From: Rhizomicrobium sp.
GTDB lineage: Bacteria > Pseudomonadota > Alphaproteobacteria > Micropepsales > Micropepsaceae
Length of the DNA: 56,908 bases
NCBI GenBank assembly: GCA_031291635.1
Contig: JARLIR010000166.1
Span: 1 to 56,908, forward strand
Direction: 5' to 3'
The position numbers were made by a program, and so were the translations under genes. A model generated the notes under the pieces. That model saw nothing but the letters and a program-made list of their open reading frames with translations. It had not been told where the DNA came from and ran no database searches. This document shows, piece after piece, positions 25,901 to 32,549 of this stretch (the first letter of the stretch is position 1; each line of letters starts with the position of its first letter).

Positions 25901-28626
25901 TCATTCTCAACGAACAAGTGACCTCTTACGTTCAAGGTTTGCAGGCGGACATTGAAACCGTGGTGCGCAGCGGCCAATCGATCCCGCGCATCGCGGGTGA
26001 TGATGTGCGCGGCGCGGTCTTCGTGCTGCGCGCCGATCAGCTCTTTGCCGAATTGCGCGCCGCACTTCCCGCTTGTGCCCGGGTGGTGTTGCGGGCCGAC
26101 AGAGGCAGCCTCGCCGAACAGTTGCAGCTCGTCCGCAATGCCCAGGCGGCGATTGCGCCGCCGCCACGGCGCGCCGCACTCGCTGCCCCCGCAGAAGCGC
26201 CGCCGCCGCGTCCGGAGTTGGAGTATTTCAACGGCCTAGGCGGTTTCGCGCAAGACGGCCGGGAATATGTCACGGTTCTCTCCGGCGGGGTTCATACCCC
26301 GGTGCCGTGGATCAATGTCATCGCCAATCCGTCTTGCGGTTTTCAGGTCTCGACGGATGGCGCGGGCTTTACCTGGGCGCTCAACAGCCAGCAGAACCAG
26401 CTGACGCCGTGGTCGAACGATGCCGTCTGCGATACGCCGGGCGAAGTGATCTATTTGCGCGATGAGGATAGTGGCGAGCTGTGGTGCGCCACGGCGCTTC
26501 CCATCGTCGCAAAAGAGACGACCTATGTGGTGCATCACGGCCAAGGTTACAGCCGTTTTGCTTGTACCTCGCATGGGATTTCGCTGGAGCTGACACAATT
26601 TGTTCCGCTCAACGACCCCATCAAAATTTCGCGGCTAAAGATCGTCAATCACTCGGGGCGGCCGCGGCGGCTTTCGGTCACGACTTATGCCGAATGGGCG
26701 CTCGGCCCCAATCGCGCCGCGACATCGCCCTTTATCGTCACCGAAATTCATCCGGCAACGGGCGCGCTATTCGCACGCAATCCCTGGAGCGAGCAGTTCG
26801 GCGCACATGTGGCTTTTGCCGATCTCAAGGGCCGTCAAACCGCTTGGACAGCCGATCGTGCCGAGTTCGTTGGCCGTGATGGCTCGCTCGACAATCCCTT
26901 GGCCTTGCGCCTGGGCGGAGCCTTGTCGATGCAAGTGGGGGCAGGGCTTGATCCTTGCGCTGCGCTGCAAGCGAAGTTCCGGCTGAGTGCTGTCGGCGAA
27001 ACCGAGGTGGTCGGTTTTCTCGGGCAAGCCCCGACGGCCGCAGAAGCTGAAGCCTTGCTGGTCAAATATCGCGCCGCCGATCTGGATGCCGTGTTGCGCG
27101 AGGTTACCGACTACTGGGACGTCACCCTAGAGGCGGTGCAGATCAAAACCCCGGATCGTTCACTTGATATCCTCGTGAACCGCTGGCTCCTCTATCAGAC
27201 CCTGGTCTGCCGCGTCTGGGCTCGTGCGGGCTTCTATCAAGCCAGTGGCGCCTATGGTTTCCGCGATCAGCTGCAGGATGTGATGGCACTGTGCATCTCC
27301 CGTCCGGAATTGGCGCGTGAGCATCTGTTGCGCGCTGCTGGGCGGCAGTTTGCCGAAGGCGATGTGCAGCATTGGTGGCTGCCGGAAACTGGCCGGGGCA
27401 TTCGCACGCGCGTCTCCGACGACCGCGTCTGGCTGGCCTATGCCGTGATGCATTATGTGCGGGTGACCGGCGACGCGGCGGTTCTGGACGAGAGCGTGCC
27501 CTTCCTGGAAGGCCAAGTGCTGAAACCCGGCGAGCGCGATGCTTTCTTTCAGCCGGAGCACTCCGAGAAGTCTGCCTCGCTGTTCGATCATTGCGCGCTG
27601 GCGCTGGATTCCAGCTTGGCCAATGGCCCACATGGCCTGCCGCTGATGGGCATCGGTGATTGGAATGACGGCATGGACCGGGTCGGTGGCGAGAAAGGCG
27701 AAAGCGTCTGGCTCGGCTGGTTCTTGTACACCGGCCTAAGCACCTTCGCGCCTTTGGCAGAACGACGTGGCCGTCGGGAAGAGGCGGCGAAATGGCGTCA
27801 GCATGCCGCCGCTCTGCAAAAGTCGCTGGAAGCCGAAGCGTGGGATGGCGATTGGTATCGCCGGGCCTATTTTGATGACGGCACGCCATTGGGCTCAGTC
27901 TCCAACGCGGAATGCCGGATCGATTCCATCGCGCAGTCTTGGGCGGTGATTTCGGGGGCTGCGGATAGCGTGCGGGCGACGCGGGCGATGGCGGCGGTCG
28001 ACAAATATCTGGTGCGGCGCGATGAGCGCTTGGTCCAGCTCTTTACGCCGCCGTTTGAAAATCCCGAACGCGACCCTGGCTACATCAAAGGCTACCCGCC
28101 CGGCATCCGCGAAAATGGTGGGCAATACACCCATGCCGCCATTTGGTCGGCTTGGGCCTATGCCTTGCTGGGTGACGGCGATAAGGCACATGAAGTGCTG
28201 TCGATGCTCAATCCCATCACCCATACCGGTGCCGGTGCCGAGCTGCATCGCTATCGCGTTGAGCCTTATGTTGTCTGTGCTGACGTCTATTCCATGCCGC
28301 CGCATGTCGGGCGGGGCGGCTGGACATGGTATACGGGTTCAGCAGGCTGGATGTACCGCGTCGCGCTGGAAGGCCTCTTGGGCTTACACTTGGAGGGCAA
28401 CACCCTGCGGCTCGATCCGGCGATCCCCAAAAGCTGGCCGCAATTCGAGATCCGCTTGCGCCATCGCTCCGCCACTTACGAAATCTTGGTGGAAAACCCG
28501 CTCGGCGTCAGCCGTGGGATTTTGGCGGTCAAGTTGGATGGGGCTATGGTGTCGGGCGAGCGCAAGGCCGAGATCACCTTGCAGGACGATGGCGCCACCC
28601 ATCAGCTGCACGTCATCTTGGGTTAG
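19978..28626 (+). CDS. ndvB: Cyclic beta-1,2-glucan synthase (NdvB/ChvB type)
   Basis: About 2882 residues, the usual giant size. The ATG at 19978 is preferred over a TTG at 19972. The N-terminal part (about 1-400) is the conserved NdvB leader. Transmembrane pairs lie near 401-455, 815-860 and 940-985. The GT84 glycosyltransferase between them has VVVVPTLLTS, LDADTRMP (Asp623/Asp625) and QHRWARGDW near residue 772. The phosphorylase-like second half holds two beta-sandwich/Glyco_transf_36 units and a C-terminal GH94 domain with GIGDWNDGMDRVG near residue 2560, which controls chain length. The enzyme starts, extends and cyclises periplasmic beta-1,2-glucan from UDP-glucose at the inner membrane. 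No ndvA/chvA exporter is nearby. An exact EcfG promoter upstream suggests stress-induced rather than purely osmotic control (inference). Confidence 0.95.
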   Translation: MAAIRAFWHNASLRPEPPIRSELFGVERLEQHAKSLAAAQQITAMRDAGQAIMPRLLDNTKVLTQTYRAVVKAVDERQPIMPAAEWLLNNFHVIDEQIRQIKRDLPLGYYRKLPKLATGPLQGFPRIFGVAWAMTAHTDSVIDMPKLTRFLQSYQQVQPLTIGELWATSITLRITLVENLRRLAEMIAAQLSAQQAANIIADGIIGTDEIEPEPRAITQQRLERAPWSDAFALQLSQRLRERDPDTTGALRWLSEKLAADGKNVNQVAQDEFQRHGSMNVSVRNVITSMRLVSTVDWAEFFEAVSPVDALLRGCSDFAAMDFATRDLYRRRIEALSRQSEYGEMEIATKLAEAMAHVSVTADPQKKDPGYFLLAQGKRRFEKSVGAKVPLRLAFSRAISNAGISGYVGVVAAMTLLLLAAALIAVSHANAALWQLILLAIAGVVPASEVAVALSNRLATELVGATRLPALALRDGVPDDLRTIVVVPTLLTSVAAIREQIERLEVHYLANADDNLTFALLSDWRDEASEQAADDALLLQEAASGIAQLNARYGQAGQGPRFHLLHRRRLWNDSEGKWMGWERKRGKLHELNRLLRGAQDTSFIAVEGTVPQLPDGIRYVITLDADTRMPMGAAKRLIGKMAHPLNRPRFDPVRNVVVAGHAIMQPRVTPSLPENGEGSLFQQVFSGPNGIDPYAFAISDVYQDLYGEGSYVGKGIYEVDAFERVLRDRIPPNTVLSHDLLEGICARAALVTDIEVIEEFPDRYEVEAARQHRWARGDWQMLPWIFGSGRRGADGSYPKPLAALGSWKLFDNLRRSLSAPTTLLALLLGWLLPVKGAALWTAFVALTIILPPFLPVIIGFVPRRAGSSLRNHFRGLARDAKLGFLQTFFQTAFLAHRAWLMLDAVVRTLYRLSVHRRLLEWVTAQQASGDSAFRRSTLIAQIAAGVGFAGVAGAIVILSGHMTWPLAVPFCLLWAASPLLAFGVGVAQPPSRRMALSAPDALALRLVARRTWRFFERFVAAEDNMLPPDNFQEEPNPVIAHRTSPTNMGLYLISIVAARDFGWIGTLASVERLEESLAAMDKLQRFRGHFYNWYDTSNLRTLEPRYVSTVDSGNLAGYLIALAHACREMVASPIVNPQWTVGLRDHLALLQEAIAVPSGAVATSQRPALQDAIAAFSATLGQPSTNPTETAALLGELTLQAVSITRLAEGQGDEVTIWAEALKNAVGLHHHDLARLVPWTSVGQSAVATMPTLAELPSLCDGVLESLTEAVDSDAKLLREAFEASQSAATILAHRLNTLADRAQAMAMAMEFGFLFDADRQLLSIGYRDADGSLDTSFYDLLASEARLASFFAIAKGDVAAKHWFRLGRTMAPISTGSVLISWSGSMFEYLMPSLVMRGPAGSLLEETNRLVVWRQKKYGDALRVPWGISESEFNARDIEQNYQYSSFGIPDLGYKRGLSENLVIAPYATGLAAMFDPSAAAANYRGLTKLGARGPYGWCEAIDFTPTRLPEGKKFAVVRAYMAHHQAMTIVAIANVLLDGAMRRRFHAEAIVQAAELLLQERVPRDIAIARPVLEQSERTAEIVSQVPTIQRRYTSPHSRFPRTHVLSNGRYAVMVTAVGSGYTRWGDTAITRWREDVTCDGWGSYIFLRDVRSGFSWSTGYQPSAVEPDSYEAVFSEERAEILRQDGAISTKLEILVSPESDAEVRRITITNHGTRTREIELTSYAELVLARQSDDVAHPAFGKLFVETSFEPGLGAILATRRRRSDNDPKVWAAHLAVVESDEAGDVQFETDRARFIGRGQSIRRAAAIVDGWPLSNTVGAVLDPIFSLRRRLRIARGATVRVAFWTMVASTREEVLYLADKHRDSKAFERAATLAWTQAQMQLRHLGVSTDEAHLFQRLANHILYADAMLRPSSDAIKRGLRQASILWGQGISGDLPILLVRINDSSGLDLVRQLLRAREYWRVKQIAVDLVILNEQVTSYVQGLQADIETVVRSGQSIPRIAGDDVRGAVFVLRADQLFAELRAALPACARVVLRADRGSLAEQLQLVRNAQAAIAPPPRRAALAAPAEAPPPRPELEYFNGLGGFAQDGREYVTVLSGGVHTPVPWINVIANPSCGFQVSTDGAGFTWALNSQQNQLTPWSNDAVCDTPGEVIYLRDEDSGELWCATALPIVAKETTYVVHHGQGYSRFACTSHGISLELTQFVPLNDPIKISRLKIVNHSGRPRRLSVTTYAEWALGPNRAATSPFIVTEIHPATGALFARNPWSEQFGAHVAFADLKGRQTAWTADRAEFVGRDGSLDNPLALRLGGALSMQVGAGLDPCAALQAKFRLSAVGETEVVGFLGQAPTAAEAEALLVKYRAADLDAVLREVTDYWDVTLEAVQIKTPDRSLDILVNRWLLYQTLVCRVWARAGFYQASGAYGFRDQLQDVMALCISRPELAREHLLRAAGRQFAEGDVQHWWLPETGRGIRTRVSDDRVWLAYAVMHYVRVTGDAAVLDESVPFLEGQVLKPGERDAFFQPEHSEKSASLFDHCALALDSSLANGPHGLPLMGIGDWNDGMDRVGGEKGESVWLGWFLYTGLSTFAPLAERRGRREEAAKWRQHAAALQKSLEAEAWDGDWYRRAYFDDGTPLGSVSNAECRIDSIAQSWAVISGAADSVRATRAMAAVDKYLVRRDERLVQLFTPPFENPERDPGYIKGYPPGIRENGGQYTHAAIWSAWAYALLGDGDKAHEVLSMLNPITHTGAGAELHRYRVEPYVVCADVYSMPPHVGRGGWTWYTGSAGWMYRVALEGLLGLHLEGNTLRLDPAIPKSWPQFEIRLRHRSATYEILVENPLGVSRGILAVKLDGAMVSGERKAEITLQDDGATHQLHVILG

Positions 28627-28633
28627 AAAATGC

Positions 28634-28663
28634 GCCGGTGCTGCGGCCAACAACAGCACCGGC
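28634..28663 (-). terminator. Stem-loop between convergent genes
   Basis: A 10-bp perfect stem gccggtgctg / cagcaccggc with a 10-base loop. Read leftward it is followed by gcattttct, so it serves the minus-strand small-protein operon best. It could also end the glucan synthase message. Confidence 0.65.
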
Positions 28664-28669
28664 GGTAAC

Positions 28670-28750
28670 TCAGCTATGGCCGGTCAACAGCCAAAGCAGG
28701 ATGATGACAGGAATCGGAATACCGATAGCCCAAAGCAGAATGGATCGCAT
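28670..28750 (-). CDS. Tiny membrane peptide, 26 residues
   Basis: The ATG at 28750 follows a good ribosome site (gggag, 7 bases away) and the stop is at 28670-28672. The product begins MRSILLWAIGIPIPVIILLW and ends LLTGHS: a single hydrophobic helix with an IGIPIP turn. The same kind of very short peptide is common near stress genes in alphaproteobacteria but is rarely annotated. It lies 54 bases after the 73-residue membrane protein gene and before a stem-loop, so it is probably the second gene of an EcfG-driven operon. Confidence 0.6.
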   Translation of the reverse strand: MRSILLWAIGIPIPVIILLWLLTGHS

Positions 28751-28804
28751 GGTGTTCTCCCGGTTACGCTAAGAGATCAATGGCGCAGCCGGGAACAAGT
28801 TCCC

Positions 28805-29026
28805 TCACGCTGAGCGGCGCGAAACAATGATCATGCCAAGCCCGGCTACTACCGCCACAATGCCGGCGATCATGGGAATGGCGACGTGGTGCTCTTCTTC
28901 GGCTTTGATGTGGATCGGCCCGGCATCGAGTACGGGCTTGTTCTCCGAATAGCTGAATTGGTTGAACACCAAGCCCGCGATGCCAAAGACAATGAGGACG
29001 GCCCCCACAAGGGTCAAACTTCGCAT
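28805..29026 (-). CDS. Small membrane protein, two helices, unknown family
   Basis: 73 residues. The ribosome site (aggag) is 8 bases from the ATG at 29026 (MRSLTLVGAVLIVFGIAGLV) but only 2 from the ATG at 29032, which decides the start. Two transmembrane helices flank a short polar segment (KPVLDAGPIHIKAEEEHHVA). An exact EcfG promoter is 44-68 bases upstream. The function is unknown; it resembles small stress-associated inner-membrane proteins. Confidence 0.75.
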   Translation of the reverse strand: MRSLTLVGAVLIVFGIAGLVFNQFSYSENKPVLDAGPIHIKAEEEHHVAIPMIAGIVAVVAGLGMIIVSRRSA

Positions 29027-29069
29027 AATCATTTCTCCTGAAAAGTGAGCGCAAGGGCGCGCGGTGGAA

Positions 29070-29094
29070 AACGGCGCCCACAAGCGGAAGTTCC
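29070..29094 (-). promoter_or_regulatory. Sigma-EcfG promoter of the small membrane operon
   Basis: Minus strand: GGAAC (29094-29090), 16 bases, CGTT (29073-29070). An exact match, 44 bases before the start at 29026. Confidence 0.75.
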
Positions 29095-29139
29095 CGCGTT
29101 GCAGGGCCGCGCATTACGGCGACATGGCGTTCCGTTCAC

Positions 29140-29165
29140 GGAACATCCTAGCACAGTCGCGCGTT
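29140..29165 (+). promoter_or_regulatory. Sigma-EcfG promoter of csbD
   Basis: GGAAC (29140-29144), 17 bases, CGTT (29162-29165), 33 bases before the csbD start. The -35 lies in a palindrome gttccgt-tc-acggaac. Confidence 0.72.
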
Positions 29166-29197
29166 GCATCAGCGACGTTTTCATCAGGAGTGAAGCA

Positions 29198-29371
29198 ATG
29201 GACAAAGATCGCGTGAAGGGTTCGATGAAGCAGGCCAAAGGCCAGATCAAAGAAGCGGCGGGCAACGCGCTGGGTGACGCCAAGCTGAAGAGCGAAGGCA
29301 AAGCCGACCAAGCTGCCGGCAAAGTGCAAAACGCGGTGGGTGGCGTGAAGGACGCCCTGCGGGGCAAATAG
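29198..29371 (+). CDS. CsbD-family general stress protein
   Basis: 57 residues: MDKDRVKGSMKQAKGQIKEA, AGNALGDAKLKSEGKADQAA and a similar tail. This is the short, charged, Ala/Gly/Lys-rich CsbD repeat pattern. The ATG at 29198 has a ribosome site (caggag). CsbD proteins are strongly stress-induced but their job is not known. An EcfG promoter precedes it and a strong terminator follows. Confidence 0.9.
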   Translation: MDKDRVKGSMKQAKGQIKEAAGNALGDAKLKSEGKADQAAGKVQNAVGGVKDALRGK

Positions 29372-29390
29372 CGAGCCGCTAGCTGCGCCG

Positions 29391-29425
29391 AAAAGCAGGG
29401 AGGTGTTGTGCCTCCCTGCTTTTTT
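29391..29425. terminator. Bidirectional rho-independent terminator
   Basis: Stem aaaagcagggagg / cctccctgctttttt with a 7-base loop. It ends csbD rightward and, with its A-run, the leftward operon ending at 29424. Confidence 0.88.
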
Positions 29426-29669
29426 ATAGCGAGGCAGCCAGCGATTCCGACGGGGCGGGCCTTGCCTTTGCCATTCTGCGCCAAGTGGCGAGCCAAGCGC
29501 CTGCCGAGTGTTGGACCCAAAGGGCGGCGTCTTGGCGGTTGGCAAAGCAGCCGACTTTTTGCCGGTTGCCCTCCGGCCACACCACCAAGACGTAGTAATC
29601 GCGCGAGAGATAGGCTTTGCGGGGATAAAAGCGCGGCGCGCTGCAGCGCTTTCTGCTGGGCTCAGGCAT
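29424..29669 (-). CDS. Hypothetical protein coupled to the ferritin-like gene
   Basis: 81 residues, starting with the ATG at 29669 inside the last codons of the ferritin-like gene (8-base overlap). The product has YPRKAYLSRDYYVLVVWPEG and NRQKVGCFANRQDAALWVQH. It looks like a small soluble alpha/beta protein and I know no family. The overlap and the shared terminator support co-translation. Confidence 0.6.
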   Translation of the reverse strand: MPEPSRKRCSAPRFYPRKAYLSRDYYVLVVWPEGNRQKVGCFANRQDAALWVQHSAGAWLATWRRMAKARPAPSESLAASL

Positions 29670-30222
29670 GGGCGCCAGCCGTTTCGTCGGCTGTGATATG
29701 TGCCAGCAGCGAGATCAGATCCTCGGCATGCTCTTCCTCTTTTGCCAGAATGCGCTCGATCAGGCGCCGGGTGGTGGGATCGTCGCTGCCGAGCCAACGG
29801 GCGATTTCGCTGTAGGTCGCCGCCGCGATGCGTTCAGCCACCAGATCTTCCTGCAGCATGGAGACGAGGGAATCCCCGGGGACGTATTCGGAATGGCTGC
29901 GTTCGACCAAGGTTGCCGGATTGAAGTCGGGCTCGCCTCCGAGCTGGGTGATGCGCTCCGCCACGGCATCGGCGTGTTCCTGTTCTTCTTTGGCGTGTTC
30001 CAGAAACTCGCTTTTGACGGAGAGCGAGCTGAGGCCCTTGGCGGCATAGTAATGACGCTTGTAGCGCAAGACGCAGACAAGCTCGGTCGCCAGGATTTCA
30101 TTGAGCACAGAGATCACCTGCTTGCGGTCGGCTTTATAGCCGTCCGTCACCGCACCATCCGCCATTTGCTCGCGGGCGCGCTTTCGAATTTTCAAGATGT
30201 CAGCAACAAAAGCATCGGTCAT
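29662..30222 (-). CDS. Ferritin-like (bacterioferritin-type) protein
   Basis: 186 residues from the ATG at 30222; a GTG at 30231 would add three. The protein is a four-helix bundle with diiron-type ligands: LNEILATELVCVLRYKRHYY, EFLEHAKEEQEHADAVAERI, DLVAERIAAATYSEIARWL and ILAKEEEHAEDLISLL. The two E..EH patterns are those of bacterioferritin and related stress ferritins, which store iron or detoxify iron/peroxide in the cytoplasm. It may sit in one leftward operon with the lipoprotein at 30529. Confidence 0.85.
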   Translation of the reverse strand: MTDAFVADILKIRKRAREQMADGAVTDGYKADRKQVISVLNEILATELVCVLRYKRHYYAAKGLSSLSVKSEFLEHAKEEQEHADAVAERITQLGGEPDFNPATLVERSHSEYVPGDSLVSMLQEDLVAERIAAATYSEIARWLGSDDPTTRRLIERILAKEEEHAEDLISLLAHITADETAGAHA

Positions 30223-30259
30223 TATGGTCACCCACTATCAAATCCAAAGCGGCGAATGG

Positions 30260-30529
30260 TTAGTGATGGTCGTGGTCGGAATGGTAAGGGTCGGCGTGTT
30301 CAAAGCGCTCACGGCGGAAGTGATGATCGTTGTCGCGCAGGTAATTGCCGTGGCCATCCGAATAGCGGAAATAGCCGTCGTCACCCCAATAACCGCCTGA
30401 ATAAGCGCCATACTGGCCGTCATAATAGACATCGAAATCGCTGTCGGCGTAATAGCCGTGATGATAGCCGCCACAGGCGGTCAGAGCGGTCATTGTTACG
30501 ATCGCTGCGAGCGTTGCAATTTTCCTCAT
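30260..30529 (-). CDS. Small Tyr/Asp/His-rich lipoprotein
   Basis: 89 residues from the ATG at 30529, preceded by ggagg. The signal peptide MRKIATLAAIVTMTALTACG ends in a lipobox (LTAC), and the mature part is rich in Tyr, Gly, Asp and His (DSDFDVYYDGQYGAYSGGYW, and a tail HADPYHSDHDHH). The His/Asp tail could bind metal. Family unknown. The next gene downstream on the same strand is ferritin-like, 37 bases away. Confidence 0.7.
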   Translation of the reverse strand: MRKIATLAAIVTMTALTACGGYHHGYYADSDFDVYYDGQYGAYSGGYWGDDGYFRYSDGHGNYLRDNDHHFRRERFEHADPYHSDHDHH

Positions 30530-30737
30530 GCGAACCTCCATGGTCGGGGTAGAAATGCGTCACCAACCTCCAACGCGCGAAGCGCGGCGCGGTTGCGCGG
30601 AATGTTGGCAAGAGAAAATGGGGGCACGAAGTTTTCGCGGCGCGGCGTTCGAGGAGCTTGGGGAGCTGAGCGGACATACGGGTTGGACAATAAGGGGGGC
30701 TGGAGGATTGCCCGCCCGCATATCCGCTCAGATTGGT

Positions 30738-30762
30738 AATGGCCGAGAAGCGATTTGGTTCC
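30738..30762 (-). promoter_or_regulatory. Sigma-EcfG-like promoter, CATT variant
   Basis: Minus strand: GGAAC (30762-30758), 16 bases, CATT (30741-30738). It points at the lipoprotein gene at 30529 and would give a leader of about 200 bases. Confidence 0.45.
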
Positions 30763-30801
30763 CGCCCTCAAATGGGAGATCGCTTTTGGCGTAAACTCTA
30801 T

Positions 30802-30833
30802 TTGTCATGGCCCGCTGTTGCGGGCCATGACAA
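30802..30833. repeat. 14-bp perfect hairpin
   Basis: ttgtcatggcccgc / gcgggccatgacaa with the 4-base loop tgtt. It lies 33 bases past the stop of the DUF1328 gene on the minus strand. There is no T-run, so it may be a transcript end stabiliser or a repeated intergenic element. Confidence 0.6.
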
Positions 30834-30866
30834 GTGGGCTGATATCCACAAGCGATAGCCCCGTGC

Positions 30867-31043
30867 TCAAACCGGTGGCGTTCGCCCGCGCAACGCGCCC
30901 GATAGCATACTGATCAACAGCAGCACGACGAAAGCCAAGAGGAGAAGCTTTGCGATCTCGGCCGCCAGGCCGGCCAAGGCAAAAAAGCCCAGAAATGCCG
31001 CGACCAGCGCGAGCACGAAAAATGTCAGAGCCCAATTGAGCAT
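30867..31043 (-). CDS. DUF1328 (YtjA-type) small membrane protein
   Basis: 58 residues: MLNWALTFFVLALVAAFLGF, FALAGLAAEIAKLLLLAFVV, then LLLISMLSG. The MLxWALtFfvvAlvAallGF...aaiAkilf pattern is DUF1328, a two-helix inner-membrane protein found in stress regulons. The ATG at 31043 has ggagg upstream. A GGAAC-N16-CGTA element lies 31-55 bases before it. Confidence 0.9.
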   Translation of the reverse strand: MLNWALTFFVLALVAAFLGFFALAGLAAEIAKLLLLAFVVLLLISMLSGALRGRTPPV

Positions 31044-31073
31044 GCCCTTATCCTCCGAGAGGTTGCCGTCAGT

Positions 31074-31098
31074 TACGTGCGGCAACACCAATTGTTCC
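31074..31098 (-). promoter_or_regulatory. Sigma-EcfG-like promoter of the DUF1328 gene
   Basis: Minus strand: GGAAC (31098-31094), 16 bases, CGTA (31077-31074). One mismatch in the -10 element. Confidence 0.55.
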
Positions 31099-31160
31099 CG
31101 CCTCTGGGTATATCCCGCACTGGACAAAGCCGTGCCATTCCGCGATCTATGCGATACTTG

Positions 31161-31185
31161 GGAACCACCGCTAACATTCGACGTT
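31161..31185 (+). promoter_or_regulatory. Sigma-EcfG promoter toward the HWE kinase
   Basis: An exact GGAAC (31161-31165), 16 bases, CGTT (31182-31185). The expected transcript runs through the short frame at 31270 into the kinase at 31514. Confidence 0.7.
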
Positions 31186-31269
31186 GGACAATCGTCGGCT
31201 GCATCTTTGTGGCCGGCAGCTCCAGTGTGTAGACGCTGTTCGCAAAGCGATGATTCGACAAAACAGTGA

Positions 31270-31524
31270 GTGCAGGACGCTTTCCACGACCGCCGCTTGG
31301 CGCGCGATTTGGGCAGCTGGGAGAACGATGGCGTTAGGGAAGCAAAACGCAATGGCGACAAGCTCTGGATTCCCGCCAAATTGCTTCGTACGCTTTCGGA
31401 CCTGGACGTGAAAAATTGTATTGCAGAGTTGAGAAGAATGCCGAACCTGTTTCAGGTTTATGCCGATGTTGTTGAACCCTTACGTAGAGATCAAATGCAC
31501 AGGTGCGTCGATTATGGTTGTTAG
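31270..31524 (+). CDS. Possible small protein, 84 residues (doubtful)
   Basis: A GTG-started frame whose middle, WENDGVREAKRNGDKLWIPA, then KLLRTLSDLDVKNCIAELRR, has protein-like composition. It overlaps the kinase start by 11 bases. I know no relatives. Its only support is the exact EcfG promoter 85 bases upstream and the overlap, which would allow coupling. Confidence 0.3.
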   Translation: MQDAFHDRRLARDLGSWENDGVREAKRNGDKLWIPAKLLRTLSDLDVKNCIAELRRMPNLFQVYADVVEPLRRDQMHRCVDYGC

Positions 31525-32539
31525 TCCGACCCAAGGAAAACCTTACGAGTATCTAGAGCGTTGGCTTGCGGCCATCGTCGAATCCTCCGACGACGCCATC
31601 ATGAGCAAAGACCTCAACAGCATCATCATGTCGTGGAACCAGGGGGCGGAAAACCTGTTTGGTTACACGGCGGATGAGGTGGTTGGAAAATCGGTTATGT
31701 TGCTGACGCCGCCAGGCCATCACAACGAAGAACCCGAAATCCTCGAGCGCATCAAGCGCGGCGAAGCGGTCGGCCTTTATGAAACCGTTCGCCAACACAA
31801 AAACGGAACGCCCATTTCGATTTCCTTGAAGGTGTCGCCCATCAAGTTGCAGTCGGGCGAGGTAGTCGGCGCGTCTACCATCATGCACGACATCACCGAG
31901 CGCAAGCGGGCGCAGGAGCGTCAGGAATTGCTGGTGCGCGAAATGAGCCACCGCGTGACCAATGTTTTGGCGGTCGCCAATGGTTTGGTGGCGCTCAGTG
32001 CCGCCTCCGCGACGGATCCCAAGGCCATGGCGCGGGCCATTCAGGAACGTCTGACGGCCTTTACGCGCGCCCATGAATTGACCCGGCCCGGTCTCATGGG
32101 GGGAGACGAAGCCGAGAACCAGCGCACCACCTTGCAGAAATTGATCGAAGTCATCGTCGCGCCTTATGCCGGCTTTGGCTCGCAAGGCGGCGTGAGCTGT
32201 GTGAAAATTGAAGGCGAAGACATTACGATCAGTGGCGCGGCGGTGACGGGCCTAGCGCTGGTGCTGCACGAGTTCACGACCAACGCGGCCAAATATGGCG
32301 CCTTGTCCCAACCGTCGGGACGGCTGCATTTGCTCTGTACCACCACGGCGGATGATTTTGTGCTGACGTGGTCGGAACGAGGTGGCCCAGCGATCGAGCC
32401 TGGGCCGAAGAAACAAGGCTTCGGCGGTGTTCTTGCCAATCGCACGGTCAAGGGACAGTTCGGGGGCGAACTCACCTATCAGTGGGATCCCGAGGGCCTC
32501 ACCATCCGCATGCGTTTGCCGCTGCTGCGTTTGAGCTGA
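31514..32539 (+). CDS. PAS sensor histidine kinase, HWE family
   Basis: 341 residues from the ATG at 31514 (aggtg 8 bases upstream); 31460 gives 18 more residues without a ribosome site. A PAS domain covers about 14-130 (IVESSDDAIMSKDLNSIIMS, WNQGAENLFGYTADEVVGKS) with a PAC tail (HDITERKRAQ). The kinase core begins at REMSHRVTNVLAVANGLVAL, with phospho-acceptor His146, and ends in an HWE-type ATPase (LVLHEFTTNAAKYGALS, then FVLTWSERGGP). No transmembrane segment is present, so it is cytosolic. HWE/HisKA_2 kinases are the usual partners of PhyR. Its place beside phyK-ecfG-nepR-phyR and its EcfG promoter make a feedback GSR kinase likely (inference). Confidence 0.88.
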   Translation: MVVSPTQGKPYEYLERWLAAIVESSDDAIMSKDLNSIIMSWNQGAENLFGYTADEVVGKSVMLLTPPGHHNEEPEILERIKRGEAVGLYETVRQHKNGTPISISLKVSPIKLQSGEVVGASTIMHDITERKRAQERQELLVREMSHRVTNVLAVANGLVALSAASATDPKAMARAIQERLTAFTRAHELTRPGLMGGDEAENQRTTLQKLIEVIVAPYAGFGSQGGVSCVKIEGEDITISGAAVTGLALVLHEFTTNAAKYGALSQPSGRLHLLCTTTADDFVLTWSERGGPAIEPGPKKQGFGGVLANRTVKGQFGGELTYQWDPEGLTIRMRLPLLRLS

Positions 32540-32549
32540 TTTGGGCGGG

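Larger units (their letters stand above)
30530..30866. other. Intergenic with promoter and long hairpin
   Basis: No gene is seen. It contains a GGAAC-type promoter (30738-30762) and a 14-bp perfect hairpin (30802-30833). Confidence 0.5.
31044..31513. other. Divergent promoter region and leader
   Basis: Holds two opposed EcfG-type promoters (31074-31098 leftward, 31161-31185 rightward). A weak reading frame from 31270 lies before the histidine kinase. Confidence 0.5.
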
